Part shown: piece after piece, positions 46,519 through 58,941 of the stretch
How the letters are laid out: each line of letters starts with the position of its first letter
Position numbering within the stretch: position 1 is the stretch's first letter
NCBI GenBank assembly: GCA_020650975.1
Contig: JAIPMN010001124.1
Location: 1 to 64,000 of the forward strand
DNA from: Apostichopus californicus
Lineage: Eukaryota; Echinodermata; Holothuroidea; Aspidochirotida; Stichopodidae
Length of the DNA stretch: 64,000 nt
Direction of reading: 5' to 3'
Notes under the pieces: generated by a model
Seen by the model: the letters and a program-made list of their open reading frames with translations, nothing else
The model's database searches: none
Told to the model about the DNA's origin: nothing
Translations under genes and position numbers: made by a program

Positions 46519-48746
46519 CCTCAGTCTATATTATAGTTATTGCATTGTTCATATACTCTTTAAACGACAATCCTAGCAACCATCATTCTACCGGACAGGT
46601 TGGTCATCGCCCTGTTGAGAGTTTAGAAGTTCCCGCCAACTATGTCTCCCATTAAAGTCATCATTTCCCTGACAAGCAGTAACATGTTCCCGACGACCGT
46701 TGCTTTGACCAGACAGAAAGTATTTTCTGTGTGTTCCAGCTTCCCAACCCGCCCAGACCCCGTTGCTGCTGACATATTTTGCGTATATTCATTCAAGACT
46801 CGTGAACTCACGTCGTTGGTTGAGTTTAGTGTACCCATTCCACGAAACGAATTTCGATTTCAATAGAACGGCTCACGAATCTTCGATAACGTAAACACGT
46901 ATCACAGGTCAAGCAACAACAAATATTAACCTGTTCAGCTTAAGCACCATGCATGTTTCAGTGACGCCAATAAACTCATTCATGTTTTGATATTTTAAGC
47001 CCAGTGGACCCTTATCATTTTTCTGATTCAATATATGTCTTCAAACGTCAATGCGATTTTGTTACTGATACTGACGTCACGAGCAATCTGATTGGCTGAA
47101 AATTCCGTTATTGCAAACCTGTGTTGGGAGGGGGGGGGGACCCCATCGTACGCCCTCCGTGTACTTACTACACAACACACAGGAACAGACGAACAGTTTG
47201 AGAGTGGGGAACTAAAGGACACATGCATACTTTCTGGATGTATTCACCTAATTCGCCTAAATATTTATAGTTTCTCCCGGCGTCCCTTCTGCTTAATTTA
47301 ATAGTAAACTCGTATACACCATTGAGACCACCAATGTATGGCTATATGGTATAGGGGCCTAGCTGTATACGTATATACTCTCATAATGGTACGATATAGT
47401 ACCATATCTTATAATGATGAATATCTAGCCGGTGGTAGATCACAGTTGTGTCGTGTCCTTTCGGAAGGGATGGAATACTTTTCATTTCTTTGTTTGTTTT
47501 CTGTCGGACGCCGATATCTTGACGCGTCAGTAACTTCATTAGAGAGTTACACTATAGCATTATCATAATAAAACAGAATACACACAGAATAACATAAGAC
47601 TATTATAATAATAATATTCTATGTAACAACAGATGGGATACAGTGTGAATGCAGGCCAGTAGCGAATAATTCTAAGCCGGAGCCTCAATCATTTAAGGAG
47701 GGGCACATAGTGACTAAATGTATATATATTCAATTCACCGTGATTTGGTAGTCTCTCAAAAAGACCTTGATATCAAACTGCTAGAGACTTTCGTTTTGTC
47801 ATACTTGAACTTTGGATTAACTTACCATTCACGATAAATATGTTCATTATCATAAAATGCAAACCAAGGCACCCATTGGACTTGGTGATTTTTTTGCTAT
47901 AAGTGTACTGCTTATCATATTCTAGGGTTTAATAGATGACCATTTATCAGTCTCTTTGACTGTGTAAAGTTCAAAGTTGTATATTCGTATTATATATCAG
48001 TTATGTTAGATATATATGAAGACAGCAGAGCTTACCGTACCTTACAGGGTATTACACGAATAGACGTGAATCATATGACTACATCACAGATGCCGTGTTG
48101 GATTTCTGCATGGAGAGTAACTTGAGTTTTGCAAAATCTAGTAAATGTTTGCAGCTATGTTTGGTGAGTTAGTAGTTAAAATATTTTGAAAAGACTATTT
48201 ATGTTCGTATCCTTATTGGTGATCGACATTAGTTAGTGTAAATACTTTAAAACCTACCAGCATGACTTGGTAACATTTTAAGCTGACCAAAGAAGAAAAT
48301 GATCAAGAAGGACACAAACAAAACAACACAGACAAAACGTAAGTGAACTTAAACGGAAAGAATCCCGATAACTTTAGACTTTCTTTTAAAATTCTTGCGT
48401 CTTGATTTCTGTCATATAGGGAAATCGACTTGTCGCACAGGCATCAGTTCGCTTGTGTGTGTGTGTGTGTGTGTTGGAGGGGGGGGGGGGTGGAGGTTTG
48501 TTAAAGGACATACAATCATCAGATGTTTAATACAATTATTTTGGAGTTCCTACAGCTACACCACACCCATCCCCTTCCTTAATATTTTATATTATTGAGT
48601 TATAGACCAATGAATTATTTCATCTTATTACAAGGCAACAAATATCCATTTATTTGAAAATTTGTGTTTCACTAGCAACCATTTTACTTCCCCTCTTACA
48701 GGTTTCAATTGGTCGCGGGCAAATGGCTTGACCTCTGAGCTGTAGC

Positions 48747-48765
48747 ATGGCGTCTGACCTTGCAG
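48747..48765 (+). CDS. Tentative first coding exon of the NLR (MASDLA)
   Basis: A Kozak-like AGCATGGCG opens ATGGCGTCTGACCTTGCAG, followed at once by the donor GTGAGT. It ends in phase 1, which is just what the NACHT exon needs (AG|AA AAG AAG). A pyrimidine tract and acceptor (CTTCCCCTCTTACAG) end at 48701, which would give a 45-nt 5' UTR piece. The fit is good but rests on 19 bases. Confidence 0.45.
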
Positions 48766-51700
48766 GTGAGTTTCTTGTTTTTCTTCTCAATTTTTCAGCT
48801 GTCATTCAGCTACAAACTCATGACGTTTATTAGTGGCAGGGGGAAGGGGGGTAGGTATTTGCACCTCCACTTTCCCCCAGACCTTGAGTTCCCTTTTTAT
48901 CCGAATCGGACAGTAATATGGTCGGTTATGCCACAGCAAAACTGATAATTCTGCAATGCTTTAATACATATTTCAAATGGCATTACACAAGCTATAAAAA
49001 AATCGAAACATTGTAACGATTCTTATTTAAATCATTAGTGCGCTAGTACCAGGGAGTTTCCATAACAACTCCCTGCTAGTACTAGAATACTACTAGTAGT
49101 ACTATTGTGACAGTGCCATGCAGGCCTATGTCATTAAAGGTTATCCAGCTTGGGGGTGTTGAACATTGAGAAAAACACTGATATAGACATAGAAAGTTGT
49201 TAGTCATTTTGCCTTCTACGAGAGGGTCATTTGGTCGGTCATGCCACAGCAATACTGATAACTCTGCTTTTATACTTATTTATAATGTCATTACACAGGC
49301 TATACAAAATCGACACATTGTGACGATCCTTATTTAAATCAGTAATGCGCTAGTACTAGCGTAATGCTACTAGTAATAGTACCTTAAAGATTACCCAGCT
49401 TTGCTGTATTGAACATTGAGAGAAACACTGATATAGACGTTGAGAGAGTTGTGAGTCATTTTGCCTTCTACGAGAATGTCAAAGGGCGCCGTCAAGCCCT
49501 TTATTAACAATAAGATTATCCATTTGTTACTTTTTATGTCGCTTAATAAATCTGGGTACACTTTTATTCAGATAGCATATAATTACCTGTTCAAATACAC
49601 AACTAGCACTGGGAAATAACCTATAAGCATTGCACCTTATGGAGTGACCCCCTCCGCTTAGACCCCCCACCCCGACACCACACCCCGGGTTCCCTCTATT
49701 ATTTCTCTTCCTGACTCGTGTCATAGCTAACAAGAAATATCATCGAATGCTAAAGCTTCCAAGTACTTCTCACCCTGTACCAGCTCTCCGGGTTTTTCAA
49801 ATCAATGGAATGTAAAAGATTTCAAAGGTGAGAATTGGACAATTTCATTCTGAGGCATATTTAAATTATAATTTAGATCTATATCAATAACGCAAGATTG
49901 TGCTAAATCTTAATAATAAACTCCAACCTTCCTGTGCATATTTAGGTAGTGACCTGAATCGTTGTGTAAGGGCCAGAAGCGGATGAGATATTTTATAAAG
50001 TTAGGGTTCTGCCGTGTGGTCAATATAGCCGACTCCTATGAATGGTGTGGGGGTCGGGGTTTGGGGTCTCCTAGCTCCATGAAGAAAATAAACAATAGAA
50101 GTTAAATTGTACATTCTTAGACACATTTTGACTATAAGTTAGGTCTTTATGAGTAGTTCTAAACGGAATGTTGTGCAAATCAATAATAATAATAATTCAA
50201 AATCCCCCCCCCCCCCCTCCCATACTGATAAAGGTTGGGAGCCGATTTTTGAATGGGAGGGAATTGAAAATGAAGGATTTTATAATGGAGGGGGTGCCTT
50301 AATTCCTGGGATCATTGAAGCCGTTTTATATGTAGGAGGAGTTAGGGTTAATCCCACAAAAAATAAGATACGAGTCCGGTGTTTTGCCCACGGGACGTGA
50401 TGTGTGTGTGTGTGTGTGTGTTTACATATATATATATATATATCTATCATATCTAAGCATACAACTTCCAGGGACTTCGCCGAATCCCTGAATTCCCAGC
50501 CAATCACAGTGTCCATGCAGTTATAATTATAAAACAAATTACCGCTTATTTTGAATTCTGTGTTAAGAAAATCAGGTTTTTAAAATCGGTCTACGCCTTA
50601 GTAAAAAATGGTGAATGTGTAGGCCCCTTGCCTGAACTAGATTACCTAAAAAACGCATTAGCTGTAATTAAATACTGATGACGGTTTCAAAGTCTGCCTA
50701 GGTACGTTTTGTATAACCAAAGGCTAGAACTATTGTATATTTAAACTACATTTTACTGGTTTTAGAATTATTACGTGTCCATTCACACCCACCTTTATTA
50801 TCTGTAGAATTAATATTCTTCATGTCACTCAATGTTTGTTTACTACACAGAAAAGAAGAGGCGACTGATAAGCTCACTAAAGTCAACATACACAGGTCAA
50901 TATAACGCAGTACAGCCTATACCTTACATCAGAGATAGACTGTACTGTGTGGATAAGGTATTTGTTGAGGGCAGTGTTCACTTCTTGGTTGCCAATGAGG
51001 CGGGTGTGCGGGGCCAGGAGACTTCATGGGAACGGTTAGAGTCTTACAAGAGAATATATAGCGATCGTCGCATCAAATCAACAAGACGTATATTAGAGGG
51101 TGAACCTGGATACGGTAAATCAATTTTGACCCTACAGCTAGCCTATGATTGGTGTAATGGTGTCCAGGATTCCCCGTGTGGTGACGTAGAGATACTCGTT
51201 CTTCTCAGGTTAAGACAAATCGGTGGTGTGAAGTCGATCTACAGAGCCATCAATCGCTTCCTTGCGGCTGGTTCTCGTTTATCTGATAAAGATATTGAAG
51301 ATGTTCTAAAGAATACTTCCTCCGTAGAGATCCTTCTTGATGGCTATGACGAGTATCCTGATCAAGATAAGACCACAGGAAATGACGTCAGAAGCATAAT
51401 TATGAGAGAGATGTTCCCAAATCATGATGTAACTCTAACGACGAGATACCTGCCAAAGAAGTTCCCAAAATTGACAAAACGAGTAAAACTGACTGGATTC
51501 GATGACGAGGCGAGAGATGAGTATCTCCGTAAGGCTGTCGTAGGTAACGATCAGAAAGCCCTGAAACAGATCAAACAACGACTCCGGGAAAACCCCATCT
51601 TAGCTGATCTCTGTCAGGTTCCGCTCTTCTTCGTCATGTTTGCTCACTTTGCTCATGAAAACCAGGAATTTAAGAAATTCAAATCCGTCACGAGTTTCTT

Positions 51701-54700
51701 TAAGTATATGATCACGTGCTTTCATGAGCACATGCGCAATAAGACGAGGGACGACGGTGTTCGGCAGGTGATCTTAAAATATGAAAGTGAACATGATGAA
51801 CTGAACAAACTAGCTTACGAGGGTCTTAGTAAAGAAAACCAACAGATTGTATGGAGGAAGGATGAAATGGTAAAACGACTTGGTCAAGAATTTTACGATC
51901 AGTATGTCGGCGTTGGTATCCTTGTCGAGGAACAAGTTCTAAGTGACAATGACACGGCGTATACTGAGAGCTTTACTATTGAAATAAGGTTCTATCACAA
52001 AATATTCTGTGAATTTTACGCCTCTTACCGGTTAATGCTTATCGTCTTACAACACGAAGTCACTGAATTAGGACAATTCTTGGGGAGGATGGACCCGTTT
52101 GACCTTCAGTATCTCTATCGCTTTGCCTGTGGACTGAATCCTACCGCAGGAGCGAAAATAATCCAGTACTTGAAGAGCCTTAAGGGTGGAGACAAGTTTG
52201 CAATCCTCTGTATCCTGGAACAAACTGGAAAGGTTGATGACATCAAGGACACCGTCAGGGATCTGTGTTCAAAAACAGTGAGGCTCAATGGCCCTGGGAG
52301 TTACAATGGCGAAGACAGTAGACTAATTCAGAGATCTACCATACAACTACTTGAGATAGCAGCCAGATATGACGTAAGTATTAATATTCTTTCAGCATGA
52401 AATTCTAGTTATTCACACTATACTGAATAAAAACAATCATCTACAAATAGCGCCCCGCAGAGAAAGTAATTCGTTACGAATAATTACAAACAGCTTAGTA
52501 AGTACTAAATTTAGGTTATTCTACATAGATCTCAATGTTAACAGTGTTTGGCAGTGACCGGGCTCTCCCTATCTCTATTTGTTTTTTCTGGTTAACATTT
52601 TGACGATAGTCAAACGAACCTTTTTTTTTCCTCAAATAATTTTCTAAACACAAAAACGATAATGTTACCATTTTCTGTGATAGTCCTGAAAGAGTCCTTA
52701 AACCGTGTAGTTGATTGCGGTATGCAGGATATCCGCCGAGAAGAGTAGACGTTCGTTCGCAACAATGCTATTCATACGACGGGGAAAGGGCTGGATGACT
52801 TATTGATATATATAATCCAAATCATTCACGTACCTTTCTTTCTATAGATAGGGAGGGCGGGGAGGGGGAGGGGAGGATAGAGTACTCACACACCCAAGGG
52901 TTACCTTTTGCTTACGGTATCTGACTGTATGAAGAACTTCAAATCATTTTGAATCCTTATAATTGAAGGCAGAATATTAAAGAGATAAAATGCCCCAAGA
53001 TGCAATAAATAGAACTGAACTAGTATACGGTAAACATGATCCAAGTCCGATGATAATTTCATCTTCCCTTGCTCAAATATCAAACTTGCAATGAATATTG
53101 GGTGCATTGTGTAATAATTTTTCACACACATATACACATTCAACTGTCTTTGATATTCATTGATACAATTAGGACAATTCCACAATTGATGATACTGTTT
53201 AATTTTGATGCAGTCACCAGATGGTATACCTCACCAACATAAAATAAGATGCCGCCAAACACTTTCTTTAAGTCATAAAATAAAACTATCCTTATTGTAA
53301 CGAAAACTAAATTATATCAGTTGTCAAATTATCCGATATGACATCACACGTTATTTCGAAATACACGTATCGTCCTTGCAATAGTTTGATTAAACGTAAT
53401 GTTTTTCCCCCATTGTACTCTAGAGTTGCAACAGCACGGTATATAACGTGAAATCATAGTATATAACTGCGATTCAGCAATCGAGTATAATATGTTTTGA
53501 ACGAGGAAACCTTCCCACAAGTATAGTATACTCAGTAAATTCAGGGCCGACGATAACAGGGTGGGGGAGGGCCGGGATTAAAAAGTACGGTGCCCTTTTA
53601 ATTTTTCATTTTCCCATTTAGAGACGGATCCACCGACTGAATGAAATGTGTTGCCATTGTACGATGGTAAAGATAGAATGGGAGAAGAGATTCGAGGGGT
53701 AGTACAGCATAAATTGAAGACCATAGCGTAGTAGGTGCCTTGGAAGGGTAGTACAGCATAAATTAAACACCACTGTGCTATAGATGCCTTGGAGGGGTAG
53801 TACAGCATTAGTTGAAGACCATAGTGCTATAGGTGCAGAAAATGTTTACTTCTTTATAGAAAGCCAAGAGAGAAACAAATACATATAAACAAAGCGCTCA
53901 TGTACTACAAATAGCCTGTGTAGGTAAATATGAAAAGACAGAGGGCCTGCCGATTCGATTTTAGCAGAATGTGTTTGAACCGCGAACTGAAACAAAGTAG
54001 TTTTTATAGGGAAATAAACATTTTAACGTGTACTCCATGAAGTTTCTACAGGAGAGGTAAAGTTTCTAGAATCCGATTACGTAATAACAACCGAAAAGTA
54101 GAGATGTAATAAGGCATATTATATTTAATAGATGGGAGCAGGAAAGGCACAAAGCTAAAACCACTGACTGAGGGGAGACGAACATTGGCTTCAGCATGAG
54201 GTTCTATCACTGTTCAAACACATGGACTACAATATGCTTACGTAATAATGAGACATGTATCCTAAATATTTGTTGGATTAACAAGTGACGTCATATTCTG
54301 TATAGTAAGACTATACTTGTCACTTGCGTCTTTCAAGATCGGATAATGATAGGAACGTATAATAAACTCATTAAGATTGTGAATATTAAGTCTACAGAAT
54401 ATGATAAACCGATTGAACAAATAAGATCAAAGTTTATCTTTCTGTTATTAAGTAAACATTGAGAAGAAATGCAGTGTATAGTGTTCCTACACGATACCTT
54501 ACATGTACTACAGTTAAATTAGTAAATATTTGAATAAGTGAATTGAATTGAATGGTAATGGAGGGTTATTATTGCCAATGCCATTCGGTCATGGGTTGTT
54601 TATACCCTGTATAGGCCTATCCTGCAGGGGGTAATGTAATAAACATGACGGGGGTATTGCGGGTACCAAATTATATATTACATGTGGATATGAAATGTAC

Positions 54701-57700
54701 CGATGACTTTCAATAGAATTGAAGCAGTATGGTAGTTATGGTCTGAAATATAGCATGTTGAATTGTATCACAAAGTTTCTCAAATAACCTAAATATAACT
54801 TGTTACAAATCATGGTAAATATTATCGAAGCTGTAGGAATTTGTCAAGCCTAATGTCCAGCAGTCTATTGACTGACATTAACAATTAGATATGTCTTTGT
54901 GATCTGACAAACTTGAGAAATAAATGGGCATTCCTTAAAAAAAAATTATTGTGAAAGTCTTGAAAAGTTAGCAATTATAAGTGATAGACGACCCGTCCAT
55001 ATGTTCTCAATATTGCTCATAGCAAACCATCACACATCATCAAACATGATTTGGGTAAAAAAAAAAAATTAGCACTTCCACCTATGGGGAAGGAACGTTG
55101 CTTTGCTAGATCAGCTCCACAGCTCTGGAACAGTCTCCCCTTACATCTGAAAACAATCCAGCATGTGCCAACTTTCCAGAAAGAACTGAAGACGTTCTTA
55201 TTCATGAATGCGTATCCATTTAATTAATAACTGTTGTGTCCATTTTGGGTACTTTGCTCCTGCAGCGCTTCTGAGCAGTTTTTTGTAACTAGATAAAAGC
55301 GCTTTACAAATGCTTATACTATTATTATTATTAATTTATCCTTTCATGCTCCGCGTGACTGGCTGTTGTTATCTGTCAGCTCGCACCCAACTCTTGGGGG
55401 CCCCTGGATAATGGAACCGCCTGAACGTTTATTGCTACGCCTCTGAACTCCTGGTAGTCCCATATGCTTATACCCGTGCATTCGCTGTAGCCATATTTCA
55501 ATTAAAACTTGTAAAAAGTACATTGAATTGGTGTTTCACATATTCCACAGCCCCTAACTTTTCCCGCGAAATGCACCTTGTACAGGTGCGTATTTTTCAC
55601 CCCACACTGTTTGCTTACCCCCAAACTTTCCCCTTCGGTAATTTCTGGCGCCGCCACTGCCGCTGTGCAGTGTACAGTACTTAATGGAGAGAGTATCTGT
55701 TCTGATATTTATAATCCGAAGTAGACATGCAGGCTTTGCGTAAAACCGTCGAATGAGATTTTATATCTCCTCTCGTTTCTTGCATGTAGGCCTACCGATC
55801 ACATGGTTGTGACCACACGACACCAAATTATCCAATGAGATAACAATATATTTAGCTTGATACATAAAGTTCGCCGTCTTATGGCACAAAACGCCTGATG
55901 CCTTTTCATAGTTTTACTTGAAATACTTTAGCAATTTCGTGCGACTAAGTAATATTTGGCGCCAAAGAGATTCAGACAATGTAGGGACACCTGTAAGGGT
56001 GGATCTGTTATACAGTAATAATGAAATACATACCAGCAGTCGATCGTTACTCGGTGTTACATTGGTCGTTGAGCCAGTTGATGTTCTTTGTCGGATTTTG
56101 TCGTCGTTTCATTCACCTATTTGTAAAATATCGGGATTTAAATATTGGAGAAAAAATATTTAGGTAAGAGAATCGTTTGTTTGATAAGATATGTTGAAGG
56201 TAAAGGTACCTGTAATAGTATGCCTGGTATAGTTTAACTTAGATCTATGCCTAGGACTATTGAATGACAGGCTAGGCCAAGGACAATTCCAATTGAGATG
56301 TAGCCTAGCCTAAGGAAGGTTTTACCCAATGTCAGATTGTATCTCAGTGAGTTAGAACTCTTTACATAAGAATAGAAACAGTTAATGTTAAGGACCAATT
56401 TGTTACAGATTTAGAACCTGATGAATTTTCCTCATAAGTGAATTGAAATTGCCACCAAAAGAACATAACGTGGTCGATATTGTTTTACAAAAAAAAATCC
56501 AAATTGAAAAACGATGCAAAGGAGTTGAAAAGCAAACTTTAAAAGACGTATTTTTGGCATAAACGAAAATTAATGTGGACATTTCTAATTACAATGAAAA
56601 CATAAACGAGCTTGATATAGTATTAATTGTGATATTATTTACAGTGCAACAGGTCTAGCCTAACCTGTGATAACATTTTACAAGTTATGTGATGTTCGTC
56701 CTAAATAACATTGTTCAAACTTTCACGAAGCTAATCAGTTCTTATGTAATGGCATAATGCTATGTTCTAGGAAGTCAGTTAATCAGATTATTATGACGAT
56801 AATTTAAGAAATGAGGTTTCCACCCCAACTAAACATCACTGGAAGATATTTCCGTCGTTAATTGTAACTGTATGACGAAAATATAAAACAGCCATAAGGA
56901 CTTAAACTATCCAATATCATCTGTCACAACCGCATCCAAAATAATTTAATAAAAGTATCAAAAGCGGTATTAGTGAAATAAGAGCCATACACACGTTTTT
57001 TTCCAGGAAGCACGAAAAGCATTGAATTAAATAAGATAAAATAAATAGCTTAACAATTATGTCAAGTTAGCAAAGAACGCTGAGACGCATGATTTGCATA
57101 AAAATTTAATTTGAAAATACGCCATCACGTTTCTTAAACCTTCTTTAAATGAATCACTAATATGAAAATTGCACCACCTTCAAATTTTATTGTTCTGGCT
57201 TATGAAAATACCGTGCGTATATTTTTTCACCTCTAAAATTTACTACGATGTCAGTTTCAAAGAATACCTAATAAAAGTTTTTAACGAAACCTTTTTACGA
57301 GCAAACCAGTGAGCATTATTTCCGATTAAATTACTGCATATAAGACTACGTTTTCCTTAGTGAAACCAACACTTCAGATATTTTAATGGAAATTGGAATG
57401 TATCTTTGGGAGGCTAAAAAATTCAACAGGATTAAAAAGGTATCAAGGTAAACTACATGGTCAACCTGTTTATGAAATATTGAAGGAGCTTCTTTATAGC
57501 TAGTGACAGAAGTTGAAATGCTTGAATTAAGTAAATGTTGTAAGTTAATCCTCCAACCTTCCTGAATGTCAAGAGATTACTAGACCTATAATAAAGGAAA
57601 ATGACAAAATGTCACTCCATATGCTTAAAATAGAATTGATAACTAACGAAGTTCATTATGAACTTATTATTTGTATAACCAAGCGAAATAGTATTTGTCA

Positions 57701-58941
57701 AATTCTCTTTAAAGATCATCACTTCAAAATTATCTTTGTCTTGATTAAAGATAAAAACAAGCGAAAATAAGATGGAGATCTTATCATCTTTATAAAACCA
57801 TTCTCTTTGTCTATTTATTAGAGGTAAAGTTATTTCAATCGACAAAGTTAAAACTACATTCAATCCATCATTATTTGCTGTTTCAAATAGAATATTAATG
57901 ATACTAAATATTATTCAATAGTAAATATTAGGTTTTCAATTAATGAAAGATTTAACTAAAATACTATTCTTTAAGCTCTTGAAATAAAATAAGTTCATTT
58001 GAAACGTTTTCATAAAGTTGATACTCATTCCCCTCATAAAAGTCTATCAAGTTATTTAATTAATTATTTCCTGCTGATAGAAAACTAAATTGACTATATA
58101 TTACACTATTCTATATATCATTGGAATAATTCCTTCTGCAAATAATGAAATAAGCTGTTAGTCTTGCTTTTAAATATCAATAGATTTAAATTTCTAAATG
58201 ACTCTTTTAATTTTTTTGAATTAATTATTAAATTATTATAATCCATACATAATTATGTAGGTTAATTTATCAACCTGTGTACCTCTCAACCTAAATAAAC
58301 TAAAAATCAAATAAATAAAAATGTTCTTACTAATCTATGTTCGACATAAAGCAAATTGTCTACATTTGTTATTCAAGGCTAATTTTTTTTTTCACCCATA
58401 AAATAGACGTAACAATTCTCTGTTTCAAGAATCCTTCATTTTTCTCTACTAAAATAATATATTTATTCCTGTTTATATTTGATTACCTCTTTCAAAATCA
58501 ACGACTTTATTCTCCTTTCGTTAAAAGTTTATTCCTACATACAAAATTACATAAACACAACCTTAATGTCCGTAGAATTCATCGCTTATACTCTCTTCTA
58601 TTTTCTTAATATATATAGTTTTTATCATTTATAAACATCCTAATAATGATTCCTAATCCATGTAACCTAATCCATTCTATTTATCTCTATCTATCTATTC
58701 TATTATCAGTAACTCTATTCTTTCATTCTTAGATTCCTATCTCCTGTGTGCATCTATGGGGCTGCTCTCCTAGAGTTGATGAGTCTGGTCTGAACCTTAT
58801 CCTTGAGTCTGGTCGCTCTCTCTCTAATCTGAGTTCTCTCCAGCAGCTGGTGATCTATGACAACAACAGTAGACTAACTAATGAAGAGTTTGCGGCCATC
58901 ATGTCTTACTCCTCACAGTGTACAATCTTGAAAGAGCTGAG
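48747..58941 (+). CDS. NACHT-LRR (NLR) innate immune receptor, partial gene model
   Basis: NLRs are intracellular pattern receptors that oligomerise through an ATP-binding NACHT domain; echinoderms have large NLR families. The model is exons 48747-48765 (tentative), 50851-52373 and 58733-58941, with phases agreeing (1, 0, then 2). The large exon encodes 507 residues with Walker A GEPGYGKS, Walker B EILLDGYDEYP, a sensor-like TLTTRYLP and winged-helix-like NPILADLCQVPLFFVMFAHF. The N-terminal TYTGQYNAVQPIPYIRDRLY is of the type seen in echinoderm NLRs. No Death, CARD or DED domain is visible before it. The third exon gives leucine-rich repeats. Exon 3 ends in a good donor (AG|GTAAGT), so more repeat exons are expected, but none is recognisable before the Helitron; they may lie past the window, or the gene may be cut. 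The NACHT frame is intact. Confidence 0.85.
48920..49490 (+). repeat. 313-bp tandem duplication in NLR intron 1
   Basis: Both units begin GGTCGGTTATGCCACAGCA or GGTCGGTCATGCCACAGCA (48920 and 49233) and end TCATTTTGCCTTCTACGAGA. Shared words include CTTATTTAAATCA, TGCGCTAGTAC and TGAACATTGAGA. They differ by substitutions and small indels; the first unit has an extra CTAGTACTAG-rich stretch. Confidence 0.82.
50401..50442. repeat. (GT)n followed by (TA)n microsatellite
   Basis: About ten TG units, then TTTACA, then about nine TA units. It is an ordinary dinucleotide microsatellite in NLR intron 1. A similar (GT)n followed by poly-G lies at about 48451-48490. Confidence 0.85.
53693..53840 (+). 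repeat. 49-bp tandem repeat, three copies
   Basis: AGTACAGCAT recurs at 53701, 53750 and 53799, each preceded by GGGT and followed by an AAATTGAAGACCATAGNGNT-like block and AGGTGCCTTGGA. Copies differ at a handful of positions. Confidence 0.88.
55060..55335 (+). pseudogene. LINE ORF2 C-terminus and 3' tail, second copy type
   Basis: The frame KERCFARSAPQLWNSLPLHL followed by LKTFLFMNAYPFN and TAA is the conserved C-terminal end of CR1/L2-group ORF2 proteins. It is followed by a ~110-bp 3' UTR with AAAAGCGCTTTACAAATGC and an (ATT)n tail, the usual end of such elements. It is 5'-truncated. A similar tail ends the fragment at 27985-28300. Confidence 0.82.
58733..58941 (+). CDS. Leucine-rich-repeat exon of the NLR
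   Basis: The exon opens after TTTCATTCTTAG and closes at AG|GTAAGT. It encodes 69 residues plus two bases: SGLNLILESGRSLSNLSSLQ, then QQLVIYDNNSRLTNEEFAAI and ILKELR. The L..L.I.DNN and L.EL spacing is that of NLR-type leucine-rich repeats. Its phase joins the NACHT exon directly. At least one later exon is implied by the donor. Confidence 0.7.

Larger units (their letters stand above)
43729..48746. other. TASOR 3' UTR and repeat-rich spacer before the NLR gene
   Basis: The TASOR 3' UTR begins at 43729; ATTAAA at 44087-44092 is a possible poly-A signal. Beyond about 44786 the spacer is mostly repeat DNA: a partial hAT-like end (44786-44890), composite copy B (45260-46518), poly-G/C runs, and a (GT)n tract near 48451-48473. 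Small frames at 46623-46866 on both strands are unassigned. No convincing gene is present. Confidence 0.55.
52374..58732 (+). other. NLR intron between the NACHT and LRR exons
   Basis: This 6.36-kb stretch holds a 49-bp tandem repeat (53693-53840), a LINE 3' end (55040-55335) and a very A+T-rich part from about 56400 to 58700. No extra LRR exon was recognised. Short frames such as 52901-53185 minus and 57612-57863 minus are unassigned. Confidence 0.6.

Noticed and set aside
45252-46526. Target duplication for composite copy B
   Set aside because: CCTATCGT and CCTCAGTC agree at only about half the positions, so no duplication is claimed.
44786-46610. A complete hAT element running from 44786 to about 46610
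   Set aside because: The proposed right end is weak and the flanks TTGTGTG and TTGAGAG match only in part; only the left end is listed, at low confidence.
46623-46866. Overlapping 70-residue frames on both strands
   Set aside because: They show no recognised domain and no splice context, and they sit in repeat-rich spacer; they could be a relic but I cannot support a gene.
52901-53185. 94-codon minus-strand frame in the NLR intron
   Set aside because: It has a hydrophobic, low-information look, no motif and no splice partner.
57612-58609. Frames of 80-90 codons in the very A+T-rich part of the NLR intron
   Set aside because: Composition explains their Phe/Ile/Lys/Asn-rich reading, and no domain or splice fit was seen.
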